From assembly GCA_021495925.1 (NCBI GenBank), contig JAKEKT010000004.1, forward strand, positions 186,001 through 250,000: a stretch of 64,000 nt of DNA. Reading direction: 5' to 3'. The translations under genes were made by a program, and so were the position numbers. Positions 11,870 through 22,619 of this stretch are shown in pieces. Each line of letters starts with the position of its first letter. Position 1 is the first letter of the stretch. This stretch comes from Diplodia intermedia (Eukaryota; Ascomycota; Dothideomycetes; Botryosphaeriales; Botryosphaeriaceae). The notes below the pieces were generated by a model. The model searched no databases, had not been told where the DNA came from, and worked only from the letters and a program-made list of their open reading frames with translations.

Positions 11870-12880
11870 GATAGTGGTTGGTGGGTTGGATGTGGTTGGA
11901 GTAGGTAGAGCAATGAAGGAGGAGAAAGTTGTCCGGACGATTGCAGGTTCGGCGGTGGCTTTGGTGGGTTGAGACTGGTGGTGCAGAAGATGAGGAGAGA
12001 TGCAGCCAAAGAGGGTCCTTTTATGCTTCCTGAAGGAGGAGTATCTGATGCTGCCATCTGATATGGTAGGCACCAGTCCAGCCAATCAGGAGCGTTCCAT
12101 AATAAGCGGGGGGCGATGCGGCCGTTCGATGACATCCGACCTCACGACACTCGGCTGCACGGGCACCTGCTGCAAGGTTTCTGGTCAATCAGCTCAAACG
12201 CCATTGGCTCAGCCGGCCCTCATCCTGCCGCATCTTGCGTAGCACTCGTACGTGGTGCCCTGTTTCGGCGCGTCGCCGACATCCAGCCTTCTGGCCTCCG
12301 CAGTCTCTTTCGCGATTCCCCACCCCGATCTCCCTTTTGCTGACAATGGCACACCCGTCCATTGGCTGCTGCATTCCCGTTCCTGAATGTTCCTTGAAAA
12401 TTATACGCGCCATTTTGCATGCAAGGTTGCCAGGCCTTCGGGAACTTGCGGATATCCGAAGCCAAGCTCGTTAGCACCCACCTGCACACCCAAAGGGTCA
12501 CAGCACGGTGGGTGACAAAAGAAATTGTCGCCCACCATGGGGTGTCTATCCTGCCACTCATACTCAGTTTCAAGCAGTGTTTGCAAGCACCCGGATACAG
12601 GGCCCATCCCCTTCAGCCGTCGCGTGCATGCCACATGCTTCAATTTGAATTTGTTCTAACCTATGCCAATTACCTCGCGCTGAGGATGTGAGCCCTAGTG
12701 TCGCCAAACAACCAATCCTCCAGCTCCGTGTGCAAGTAACCTTCTGGGCTACGCCTTGAAATGCTCATTGGTATCCTGATGCACCCTTGTGTTCCCGCAT
12801 AAACGCCGTAGAATGCAGCGAAACCGGTCACAGACCGAAATAAAAGCAAGCAAAAAAAAAAAAAAAAAGGCTGTTGAAAG
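11870..12880. other. Intergenic, about 1 kb, promoter region of the Crd2-type gene
   Basis: This lies upstream of the Crd2-type gene and downstream of brf1. It contains the promoter-like sites listed separately and, near 12852-12868, an uninterrupted run of A on the plus strand (T on the sense strand of brf1, just past its stop). No gene is supported. Confidence 0.45.
12016..12085 (-). promoter_or_regulatory. Probable promoter elements of the Crd2-type gene
   Basis: On the minus strand a TATA-like GCATAAAAGG lies about 150 bases before the ATG. Next to it is TTCCTGAA at 12027-12034, the minimal paired heat-shock-element half-sites. A CCAAT box sits at about 12077-12083 within AGCCAATCAGG. 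Spacing suits a stress- or metal-inducible promoter. The motifs are short and could occur by chance; no transcription start is known. Confidence 0.4.
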
Positions 12881-15072
12881 TTACTCGTACCAGTCACCAG
12901 CCTCATCGAACTCGCCCTCTCCGTTTAGACCAGCCAAGCTGATACCGGCCGCAGTGTCATCCACATCCTGGTCTTCTTCCACCTCGCTTTCTTCGTCTTC
13001 GTCGTCATTGATGACAGTGGCTCCCTGTTGCTGGGGGCCTCGTTGCGATTGCTGAGTAGTGGGAGGAGAGACCAGACTTCGCTGAGGATCAGCCGGGCCA
13101 TCCAACGGCTCCTCTTCATACTCAATCGATGCCTCGCTTGGATCAGGGCTCCCGCTGTTGCTAGGCCTGCTGCTTGAGGTTTGGCTGGCCTCCGGCTCGT
13201 TCTTTCCCATGAGAGCGTTGAGCCTCTCGTAGTTGATGTTCCTACTGAAGCCTTTGCCACGCCTCTGCACCATTCTCTGCATTCCGTCCGCCGCGCTATG
13301 GATGGGCGAATCGCGCGTGTATTCACTCATATCGCCAAGCTGGGGCACCTTCTTCCGTGGCTTCTTCTTTTTCGGTCCACCATTAGCCTCCTCTAATGCC
13401 TTCTTGAGCATTTTAGCCTGCTGCTCGCGCAACCAATCGTGGTTATGAGTGACCCAGATGCGCTCTTTGATAGCGATCTCTGCTGGACTGAGCAAGCAGT
13501 TGGCGACCTCTGGGTCGTCATCAAACTCGTGGTCCTCAACAATCTCTGTCTCTGGCGCTCTTTGTTCTCCCCTCATCTGGTTGGCCAATGCTTTTGAGCG
13601 CGCCTCCACGAGAGCGAAATTGACGTCTTCCACGTTGTTCACCTCGGGGTCGTGAAGGATGTTCTCAATTTCCTCTTCGATCTCTTGCTCCACCGCCAAA
13701 TCTTCGTCAGCCACTTGCGGCGGTGGGTCTTTCTTTTTCTTCGGCCGCCCCGGCCCCCGCTTCTCAGGGGTGCCTTCCCGAGCTCGCAGGTCTTCCATTG
13801 CAAGATTTGTGGCGGCAAGGAGACTTGGGTCGATGGGCATTGATGCTGGAACGGTGGGGATGAGGAAGCCATCTGCGTCGCGGCGAGGCTCTTGAGAAGG
13901 ATCGGGTGCAACAGAGGCTTGTCGTGAACCGGATTCCGAAAGGTTCTCTGCTTCCGCCTCTGCACTGGTCAACTTGCGCCGTTTCTTCGCCCGCTCACGC
14001 GCCTGATATACGGATGGGGGCTCCCTCTCGTCCGGGAGAGCATCGAAATTGGTCCGAAATTCGTTGACGGTAAGCTGGCCACTCTGAGTCCGTTTGAATT
14101 CGACCAGACGCTTGGCGATAGTCATGTCGGCAACCTTGACTACGTATACAACTTCGCGAACAGTTCGCCGGAAGTTGTTCATGCGGGCGGCAAGGATGAT
14201 ACATGCGCCGCAAATTCCGGCTGGCTGTCTTCCTTCCACCATCCAGTCTCGCTTCATCCTCTTGAGAATCTTCACTGCATCCTCTGCCACCTTTCTGCCG
14301 CCGGCCTCTCCGAATTCCAGCTTGTCCACGTACTTTTTGATGAGTGGTTCCGGCTCGAGTGCTGCATATTGATCCTTCTTCGAGGGGTCTGAAATAAACA
14401 ACTTGCCGAGGAGTTCCTTGTAAGTCTCTCCAAGCTTGAAGACGTTGAGCTGCAACCAGTCAGCAACCACAAACATACAAAGTAGACAACATGAAAGCCC
14501 ACCTTGATCTTCTCGGCGAAGTCTATGAGGAGATACTTGTTGTCTCTTTTGGTCCTGCACACGTAGTAGAGGCAGCAGGCTGCGATGACGATTGGTCGAC
14601 GCCCGTGCGTGAACCTTTCCTTCGCAGCCAATCTGTAGATGTTCATAGCCTGTCCCTCAAGGCCCTCGCCAGTCATGCGAAGTGCGGTCATCAGGCCTCT
14701 GATCGCATCTTGTCCATTCGACTCAGCGGTGCTCCTGCCATCGCTGCCGCCCAGGCCCAGGCGGCGGGCTGAAGAACCCATGGTGTTTGCGTGTCTCTGC
14801 TCGTCGCCCACGAAGCCACCCTGGACCATGGCAGCGCCGGAGGAAGTCTCACCAAAAGTGACCTCGGAGACAATGTGGGACTCGTTGATGACGTTGCCGC
14901 AGCTGGTGCAAACCATAACACCATCCATGTCTTCGGGTGTAGGAGTCGCACAGCAGGACTGGCGCTTCGGCTTTTGGCGCGGAGGGAGCGTGCCCACGGG
15001 TCGAGTCTTTCCGGCATCTTTGAGCGAGGACAGGCGCTCCCGCGGAGGGCGCGGGCGTGGTATGGCGCTCAT
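12881..15072 (-). CDS. brf1: Transcription factor IIIB subunit Brf1
   Basis: TFIIB-related subunit of TFIIIB that recruits RNA polymerase III to tRNA and 5S genes. Exon 1, 15072-14503, starts MSAIPRPRPPRERLSS. Intron 14502-14450 begins GTGGGC and ends TTGCAG. Exon 2, 14449-12881, completes a 712-residue protein. A zinc-ribbon region is followed by the family signature VSEVTFGETSSGAAMVQGGF. Two cyclin-fold repeats come next, with KERFTHGRRPIVIAACCLYY and EGRQPAGICGACIILAARMN. The C-terminal half has the Brf1 homology region: WVTHNHDWLREQQAKMLKK, a basic stretch, then GFSRNINYERLNALMGKNE. It ends in an acidic tail. The first zinc knuckle reads CC rather than CxxC, while the second, CTSC, is normal. 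Confidence 0.93.
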
Positions 15073-16225
15073 GGCGGGGAGTGGGTGGATGTTCGTGGTT
15101 GTAACGGGTGAGGGCACAGGGCGAAAGTTTTCTGTGGGCGTTTGGAGTCGAGTTGCGACCTGAGAGCGCCATCTTGTCTGACAGAGCCTACAGCTGGCGG
15201 GAAGCGCGGTGGAGGAGCAGCGACATGGTGGGCAACTTTTTTGGCGGCGATAAGGTCGATAGGCTACGTGCAGGGACTCGGGGTTGGGTGCGAGGGCGAA
15301 AGCGCGACGCGGAGTGAAGTGGACGGCGAAAGTCACGGCCGGAGGGTGTCGGCGGCGGGGTTGGCGCTGTGGTGAAGCGCCGTGCCCGAGAATTCAGCAG
15401 CCTCCCCCAGTTCGAATCGCGCGGTGGGCGCCATCCCCACACTTTCCCCTCGCTTTTCCTGTTCTCCTCCAACGCAGGCCGCGTGCGCCCCTGTGCAACC
15501 TCAGCTGCAGGAGGCCGGCCAGGCCCACTCTCATTTGCTTTGCGGCAGTTTCGGCAACCACGCCTCAACCTGTTCAAAGCGAAAGCGAGCTTAAGCGCGG
15601 CCTGCGCTACCGCTACCACCACGGCGGGCGGCACGACAACCGAGCACCGCGCCTACACGCCGCTCTCACAGCGCCTACGTGCGTCGAATTTATCCGGGCG
15701 TATCTCTTGTTCGCTTCGCAGGAAGAGCAGTGTGGCATCTTACGTGGGCCACAGAAGGAGCATATCCTTTGCGCCCAACCGCGCCCCCAACTGCGCCACT
15801 ACTGATGATTTGTCTGCACCGGGTCTGCCCTGCCTTACTTAATCTTCACTGGAGGCACCGCCGGCCTCTCCGCGCCTCTACGCCCTGACACGATGCTACT
15901 GCACACGCCGCACTCGCTTTCGGCTGTGCGCTTCCCGGCCGCTCCCTGTCGCGCCGTCGTAGGATCTGCCAATCAGGAGTCCGCAATTGCGAGCCCGATG
16001 TGTTACTCGCCTGAGCTTTGCACCTGCTCCTGACCCAAACTAGCTGAAGCTGCGACGATCCTCGTCCTGGCTGCTGTTAGCCCAAGTGAGACGCCATGTC
16101 CGAGCTTCCTAGCCCTCTGCGAGCGTCTTTATCTTCTCGCATGTCTCGCCCTCTTCTCCCACTCGTGCCATTCTCTCCATTTCCTCCATTCAGCCCGCAG
16201 GCCTGTCTCACCCTCTCCCGCCGCT
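15073..16225. other. Divergent promoter region between brf1 and the P450 gene
   Basis: This 1.15 kb stretch separates two divergently transcribed genes. A CCAATCA box lies at about 15969-15975, some 255 bases before the P450 start. A pyrimidine-rich run at 16130-16200 just before the P450 ATG is typical of fungal 5' leaders. ORFs in it are short and of poor composition. Confidence 0.45.
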
Positions 16226-17773
16226 ATGGAGAGCATACGCAACATTCCTACCGTCTTGCCCGGCAACCTGCAGGCAAAGATGGCCGGCTATAGGGACCTA
16301 CAGAACATCCCTATGGTCTCATTGGCCGCCGTTGTACTTGCCATTTCCTACTTCGTCTTGATCTCGTTCCAGCGCGGCCGCCTCCAGGCCCCCCTCGCCG
16401 CTGCACATCTCAACCAAAAGGAACGCGAGAAGAAGTTCCTTGGCGACGCCATGTCGCTCGTCAAGGATGGCTACGCAAAGTTCAAAAACGGCCTTGGCAT
16501 GTACCGGATGACCACATCAGATGGAAGCGAGACTGTCATCCTCAGCCCCAAATACCTGGCCGAACTCAAGAACCTGGGAGACGATGCACTTAGCTTCAAC
16601 ACTGCCGTCGAAAAAGCGTTGGCGGGCAAATACTGTGGCATCGCCGACAAAGACGTCCCTGTCGCCGTCCATGTCATCAAGGCGGACCTCACTCCCGGCC
16701 TCTCCCGCCTCATGCCCGCTATCTCCGAGGAGATCGACCTGGCGCTCGAGAGAGTCATGAAGCCCTGCGAGGATTGGACACCCGTGATCGCCTACTCGAT
16801 GTTGGTTGATATCGTTGCTCAAGTCTCCGCGCGCGTCTTCGTCGGCGAACCGCTCTGTCGCAACCCGCGCTGGCTGCAGCTCTCCAAGGACTACACGCTC
16901 AAGGCATTCCAGGCTTCCCGCGCCATCAAGCAATGGAAGCCGTGGATGAGACCATTGGTCCACAGGTTCCTTCCCGAGATGCGTGAGCTCTACCAGGTAA
17001 AGGCCGAAGCCATTGATTTCATGAAGCCTGTGACCCAGGGGCGCTCCGAGGCCGACACCACACGCGACGATTTCACCGAGTGGATGAAGCAGAAGTCAAG
17101 CCCGGAGTTCTCCAAGGCATACGGAGAGCAAGCCTACGTCCAGATTCAGCTAGCAATGGCTGCGATCCACACGACCACCATGAGCGTGACCCACATGATC
17201 TACGATCTGGCACAGCATCCCGAGTGCGTACAGCCGCTACGCGAGGAACTCGATTCGGTTCTCGCTGAGACGGGAGGGTACCAGAAGGAGACCATGGCCA
17301 AGCTCAAGAAGCTTGACAGCTTCATGAAGGAATCTCAGCGCTGCAACCCGCCAGGCCTCACGTCCTTCAAGCGCTACTGCAAATACGACATCACACTGTC
17401 CGACGGCACCTTCCTGCCCAAGGGCACCATCATCGAGATCGACAGCTCGCAGCTGTACTTCGACCCGGACCACTTCCCGAGCCCTGAAACCTTCGACCCC
17501 TCCCGCTTCCTCCGCCTGCGCTCCGAGGGCGACAAGAACTCACACCAGTTCGCCACCTCCAACGGCGACTACCTGCACTGGGGCCAGGGCCGCCACGCGT
17601 GCCCCGGCCGCTTCTTCGCCAGCAATGAAATCAAGACCATCCTCTCCAAGCTTCTGCTCAACTACGACTTCCAGCTCGCCGACAAGGAGGCCGGTCGGCC
17701 GAAGAACTTTGTCTTCGGCACTCAGATCAATCCCAACCCCATGGCTGAGGTGCTGTTCAAGAGGCGTGCGTGA
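16226..17773 (+). CDS. Cytochrome P450 monooxygenase (ent-kaurene oxidase-like fungal group)
   Basis: Intronless gene for a 515-residue P450. A membrane anchor lies near residues 27-48 (IPMVSLAAVVLAISYFVLIS). The I-helix reads AMAAIHTTTMSVTHMIYDLA, with the conserved acid/Thr region. The K-helix ExxR motif is ESQR in FMKESQRCNPPGL. The PERF-like region is FDPSRFLRLR. The heme loop is YLHWGQGRHACPGRFFASNE, in which the Cys ligand is clear and Trp replaces the usual first Phe, as I recall for CYP68/CYP503-like fungal enzymes. Such enzymes oxidise terpenoid or other secondary metabolites, but the substrate cannot be inferred. No terpene cyclase, PKS or NRPS lies nearby, so it is not part of a recognisable cluster. 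The upstream ATG choice is unambiguous in this frame. Confidence 0.9.
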   Translation: MESIRNIPTVLPGNLQAKMAGYRDLQNIPMVSLAAVVLAISYFVLISFQRGRLQAPLAAAHLNQKEREKKFLGDAMSLVKDGYAKFKNGLGMYRMTTSDGSETVILSPKYLAELKNLGDDALSFNTAVEKALAGKYCGIADKDVPVAVHVIKADLTPGLSRLMPAISEEIDLALERVMKPCEDWTPVIAYSMLVDIVAQVSARVFVGEPLCRNPRWLQLSKDYTLKAFQASRAIKQWKPWMRPLVHRFLPEMRELYQVKAEAIDFMKPVTQGRSEADTTRDDFTEWMKQKSSPEFSKAYGEQAYVQIQLAMAAIHTTTMSVTHMIYDLAQHPECVQPLREELDSVLAETGGYQKETMAKLKKLDSFMKESQRCNPPGLTSFKRYCKYDITLSDGTFLPKGTIIEIDSSQLYFDPDHFPSPETFDPSRFLRLRSEGDKNSHQFATSNGDYLHWGQGRHACPGRFFASNEIKTILSKLLLNYDFQLADKEAGRPKNFVFGTQINPNPMAEVLFKRRA

Positions 17774-18604
17774 GACCAACTAAAGCAAGGGGAAGGGAAA
17801 CCACACGCGTTATAACACGCAGTCTACGACTTGACGATTATTCATCATTTGATAGATACCTCAGATCAGCAAACCAAATCCCAGCCACTTTTGAAACTGC
17901 AATGCAGCAACGTCGGAACTAGCCGTGACACGGATGCTCAAACCACGTGGGTTGATTGATGCAGCTCGCTTGGGCTTTCGTCTCGTCACTTGATGGCTGC
18001 CACCGGTTAAATCCTGCAAACAAAGTCCTGGTAGTAGCCAATCGGCCTTGTGGGGGCTGTTGAGTCCTTCAGGTGGTTGGTGGGTCTTTGCGGCGTTGAT
18101 CGCCCGTCAGCAGCTTTGAACCTTACATGCGCAGGAGCTTGTGACTACCTAGAAATAGGGGAAGGGAATTCGAACTGGTTGAATGGAGACCGCTTTGGTG
18201 GTGGTCCACGGCGGCGGGCATTGTCATTGTCCGACGCGAGGGCTGTGAGACAGTCTCCCCTCGTTTGATAGCTAGGCCCTCAGGAGGACCAGCTAGGCCA
18301 AGTAAATACAGCAGGAATAGCACCGAACCAAGCACCAGCATTGCCAATGCCCGTAGTCTCACTGTCAAGCGCCCCAGTGGAATCCTTCCAAACTATGCCC
18401 GGCCCCCTTCATCGAGACTCACCTCCGGGGCTACCGACGGCCGAAACAGGAAACCGGAGAAGCAGTAAAATGCAAACTGTTCCCTAAACACCTCCATCCC
18501 CATGCCCACCGGCCGAGTGAAAGCGCCCAAAACAAACCATGATCTAAATGCGTTTTTCTTTCGGCTCATTCGCTGCCGCCCCGAGCCGACAAGCGCAACA
18601 GCAC
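17774..18604. other. Convergent intergenic region, 831 bp
   Basis: The 3' flanks of the P450 gene (+) and the PHD-finger gene (-) meet here. No coding region, RNA gene or repeat is supported. Confidence 0.45.
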
Positions 18605-20348
18605 TCAAGGCGCCGCAGCCGTCTCGGCGCCCGCCAAGTCCATCGCGCCGTCCGGCCCGAATCCATTCAGCCCGCCTTGCCCGTCATTGGTATAGACGTG
18701 GCTGAAGACCTCGAGATTATCGTCGACGAGCCATTGCAGATCCTCGCTCTCGGGCCGTAGTGTGCGTGCCAAGCCATGTCCTGGCTTTGGATAGTGAGCG
18801 GGCGGATCCGAGTCGTATCCATCACCATACGGATCATCCGCCTCGTCTACGCCTGTATCTTCCGGCTCCGGGACGAGGAGAGTGGACGGAGAATGTGTTT
18901 GATTCAAAGTGGTAGCAGCGGGGATTATGGAAGTTGTGCTTGAGATCGCTAGCGCGGAAGGTGGCGGTACGGATGTCGTTGTTGCGGGGTTGATTGTTTG
19001 GGTCTGTGTGTGGTTGGTGGCAAAGCTGGCATTGCTAAGGGCAGCATTGTGGTTGGTTTGAATGGCTGGACCGTCTGCAATGGCGGTATTCGCCATAGTG
19101 GCGCCGAATGGTCTTGCTACAGCTCCAGTAGCGCCGACAAAGTTCCTAGAGTTTGGTGCGAAGACTGGAAGGTCATTGTATATATCGGTGGCGTGAAGTA
19201 GTAGCTCCGCAAGCTTTGCTGTTGATAGCGTTGAAAAGTAAGCCCGCTTCTATCATTACTGTTAGCATACGCTCAGTTCAGGTAGAGCATGAGACCCACT
19301 TCTTCTCTGGTCAGATCCTGGCCTGAAACCAACTCGTTCACGTTAGATATTGCCTCGTCCTGCTTTTTCCTTGAAGCAACGCAAGCTCCGCAGAACCACT
19401 CTTTTTCGGCCACCTGCACGACCTCTCGGTCGATGGGAGGATGATGACAGTACTGGTGGTAGCCTGAGTTGCACCCATCGCAGAACACTATCACATTGCT
19501 TATGGGGCTGTGGCCTCGTTGGCACACCTTACAGACGCTCGTCTCGGTGGGGCGACGATGTGGGCGCTTCTTTCGGGAAGTGGTCGAGGGCGAGGGGAGC
19601 ACAGGCATGAACTGCGTGGGCTTCGTGACATTGCGGCCTGACTTCGTTTTCGTAGGTAGCGGAGTATACGAAGAAGAAATGTCCGAGTCGTCCTAAGTGT
19701 GGTAGGACGGTTAGATTCCGCCGTGGCCCAGCGTGACAGCAACCTCACCTCACTGTCCGGCGTGTCTGCCCTCTTCCTCTTCCCTCCTCTCGAGCCTCCA
19801 CGCCCACGTCCTCGGCCGCTGGCCCGTCCCCTTGCAGATGTCGCACTCGCAGCGGATGCGGGCGTTGCGCTACTCTCTCCCGCGCCGGCTGCGCTCTCCG
19901 GCCGAGGCGTGGACGAGCTCGTGAAGGCGGTCCTGGAGGCGCCGCGGGCCCCCCTCTTGGTGGCCGACATTGGCGGCGGGGTGGGGATCTTGTCACTGGT
20001 GACCATGCTCTTCAGCACCTGCTCGCGCGCAGCCTCGTAGCCCGGGGTGCCAACATGCGCCGAGGCATTCGCGCTGACGCGCCGCAGGATCTCTTCGGTG
20101 GAGGCGGAGAAGCCGGAGGGTATTCGGGAAAGGCCGACGGGCGAGGCGGAGGAAGTAGCGGTCGAGGTCGCGGAGGGGGCAGCGGCGGGCTTGAGGGAGT
20201 GCAGCGTGGAGGAGGAGCCTGTGCTGGTTGCGGCGGGCCATGGGCGCGAGGTGGCAGTGGCAGGCGCAGAATCGCCGGCCTGGCCGTTGTGCTGTTGCGC
20301 GGGGGCATTGGCAGGCGCAGGGGCGCCGGGCGACTGTTCAAGCGACAT
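18605..20348 (-). CDS. PHD-finger domain protein
   Basis: Three exons, 20348-19749, 19692-19300 and 19249-18605, encode 545 residues. Intron 19748-19693 begins GTGAGG and ends CTTAG. Intron 19299-19250 begins GTGGGT, has a TGCTAAC branch site and ends ATAG. The N-terminal 200 residues are Ser/Ala/Pro-rich with an RGRGRGRGGSRGGKRKR basic patch. The PHD finger at about residues 254-304 shows CKVC, FCDGC, GYHQYCHHPP and WFCGAC, a Cys4-His-Cys3 pattern that usually reads histone H3 tails. After the second intron comes KRAYFSTLSTAKLAELLLHA and then FAPN, a block I associate with fungal PHD proteins. The C-terminus is disordered and acidic. It is probably a chromatin factor, but the complex is not identifiable. 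Confidence 0.85.
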
Positions 20349-20676
20349 TTGAACCCTGGAGAAGAGTGCGACGGGCTTGCATGCGAGCTGCTGTCTGCTG
20401 CGGAGGGCCGGGTGCTCGCAGGACGCGCAGACTCGAGCGAGCTGCCCGTTGAACTAACCACCGCGCAGGGGCCACCATGATCTCCGCCTAGCCGTCATCT
20501 TTCCCGCTCCCCTGCGCTTGGCATCATGCTCTGCTGCGCACGTCCGAGGCGTCGCATCTCTGCATTGTTTCTACGCTAAACGACCCACCGTCGGTCCCTT
20601 GCCCCGCGGCCACGCTGCAGGGATGCCTCGTCTCCCAACCCCGACAGCTGCAAGTCCATACGCCGGCGCTGTGGGC
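20349..20676. other. Intergenic, 328 bp
   Basis: Promoter of the PHD-finger gene and 3' end of the CoA-transferase gene, both minus strand. Nothing else is seen. Confidence 0.4.
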
Positions 20677-22439
20677 TCAGGCAACGACGCCTTCACTCCG
20701 CAGGCTTTCAATGTCCGCCTCGCTCAGACCGACCATTTCCCTCAGGACCTCGTCCGTATGCTGGCCTTTCACAAGTCCGTCAATGCGCGCTCGGCTGCCT
20801 TTCCAAGTTGTAACTCACCTAGTGTTGGTGGAGGTGTCCGGATACTCGGCTCGGAGAAAGAGTACTTGACCGGAGTGTTGACCAGTTTGATCGGCCCGCA
20901 CGCCGGGTGCTCCACTTCGGCAACCATGTTGCGCGCGAGGACTGTGAGACTGTCAGCCAAATCTCCGTCGCCGGCCTTTTCGGTCGTGCTTACCGTGGTC
21001 GTGGCTTAAGGTTCCTTGAATGTCGTTGATGGCCGCATACGGCATTCCGCATCCTTCCAAGACTTCGAGCCATTCTTGCGTCGTTTTCTTCTTCGTCTCC
21101 GCCTCGATCAGGTCTTCAAGCAAGTCTCTGTTCTTCACCCGGAGCGCGTTCGTCACGAATCGCTCGTCCTTCGCCCACTCTGCCTTGCCAATCCTTTCAA
21201 CAAGAATGCCGTACAAACGGTCATTTCCCCCGCCGAGGAGAATGTCCCCGTCAGCAGTCTTGAAAGCCTTATATGGAACGATGGAAGCTACAAGTTTGCA
21301 CGTCTCAGCGAACCTCCAGTCATGGCATTCCTAGTTGACTTACGGTGTGCGGTACCCCACCGACCCGAGTCTTTCTTCCCGCTAATCAGAGCAGAGCTGG
21401 CAATGTTTGCCAGTGTCGCGACTTGACAATCACTGAGTGCCACGTCGATGTGCTGGCCCTTTCCGGTCCTGCCGCGCCCAATCAGAGCCGCCATCACCGA
21501 GTTCGAAGTGTAGAGGCCAGTGGTCAAATCAGTAACGGCTACACCGACTTTGACCGGAGGCCCATCTCTGGCGCCGGTGATATGCATTAGGCCCATCTCC
21601 CTGCCGGTAGTTAGTCACCGAGACGCTGACTATTCAGGGATTACTCACGCTTCCACCATGACATCGTAGCCGGCGCGGTTACTGTAGGGACCCGTTTGGC
21701 CGTAGCCAGTGATACTTGCGTAAATCAAACCGGGATTGACCTTGGAGAGAGTCTCGTAGTCCATTCCGTATTTCTTTAGTCCGCCAGGGAGATAGTTCTC
21801 AACCAGGACATCACAGTCCTTGGCCAGTCGGTGAAGAATTTCAACGCCTGCCGGGTGGGCAAATGAGAGACCCAGAGACTTTTTGTTGCGGTTGACCTAG
21901 TCCAAGTCAGTGTTGTGGGTTTCCCCGGAAGCAGAATGGCCCGTACTGAGAGGAAGTATGCGGACTCGCCCGGCCCTTGAGCACTGTCGGAGGTATATTT
22001 AGCGTAGGGAGGGCCCCATGCTCTTGTGTCGTCTCCCCTGATAGGGTGCTCAATCTTGATAACTTCGGCCCTGCGGTTGTTTCGTATCAGCATGCGTGGA
22101 TAGAGAGCTGTGACCTCAAAGGAGGTGGCCCATACTGGGTGCTCGAAGCCAGCGTACCCTAAGTCGCCCAGAATTTGTGTACAGTAAGGCTTTGTGAAAG
22201 GATCAGTTCGTGCCGCTGCGTCTAGCATCCAACCGCCGACTTACTCCGGCGAGAACTCTGGTCATGTCCAGCACACGGATGCCGGCCAAAGGAAGAGCCG
22301 CGGCCTCTGCTGCTCCAGCCGTCGCCAACGTCCTCCTGCTCGGGCCATTGAAGCTGGGTGGACGGTGCGTCCGGCAAAGCTGGCGGGCGAATGATGCACG
22401 GGCGATCATAGTCGACATTTTTCCAGCTCTGTAGGCCAT
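20677..22439 (-). CDS. Class III CoA-transferase (CaiB/BaiF family), probably mitochondrial
   Basis: Eight exons: 22439-22245, 22189-22158, 22070-21947, 21896-21649, 21600-21344, 21287-20994, 20941-20819 and 20765-20677. They join in frame into 453 residues. The N-terminus is Arg/Ser/Ala-rich without acidic residues (MIARASFARQLCRTHRPPSF), a likely mitochondrial presequence; an ATG seven residues later (22418) is an alternative start. Family blocks are IRVLDMTRVLAGPYCTQILG, DLGAEVIKIEHP, VENYLPGGLKKYGMDYETL, NPGLIYASITGYGQTGPYSN and VGVAVTDLTTGLYTSN. The Asp in VTDLTTG is the expected catalytic residue that forms acyl-aspartate intermediates. The closest human relative by pattern is SUGCT, a succinate/glutarate-type CoA-transferase, but donor and acceptor are not provable here. 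It is divergent from riboflavin synthase across 180 bp. Confidence 0.87.
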
Positions 22440-22619
22440 TATGTCCTTCCCAAGAGCCGGCGCCTTTAAAGGATAGAGATGGTAGGTGGTGCAGCGTTGG
22501 CCCCGCGGCAGGCCGACCGCCGGGGCAGCTTCAGCCGAGGCTCCCTGAAACGCTGCGTCACCCCGCGCTCGTCGGCGTCACTTGCCCTCTTTTCCCAAGC
22601 CACAAGCAGCCCTCACACA
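22440..22619. promoter_or_regulatory. 180-bp bidirectional promoter, CoA-transferase / riboflavin synthase
   Basis: Only 180 bases separate the two divergent start codons. The stretch must hold both promoters and both leaders. A TATA-like CTTTAAAGG lies near 22466-22474. The role is inferred from position. Confidence 0.5.

Noticed and set aside
12852..12868. Poly-A run as a sign of a retroposed gene
   Set aside because: It lies just past the brf1 stop on the opposite strand; brf1 keeps an intron, and no target-site duplication is visible.
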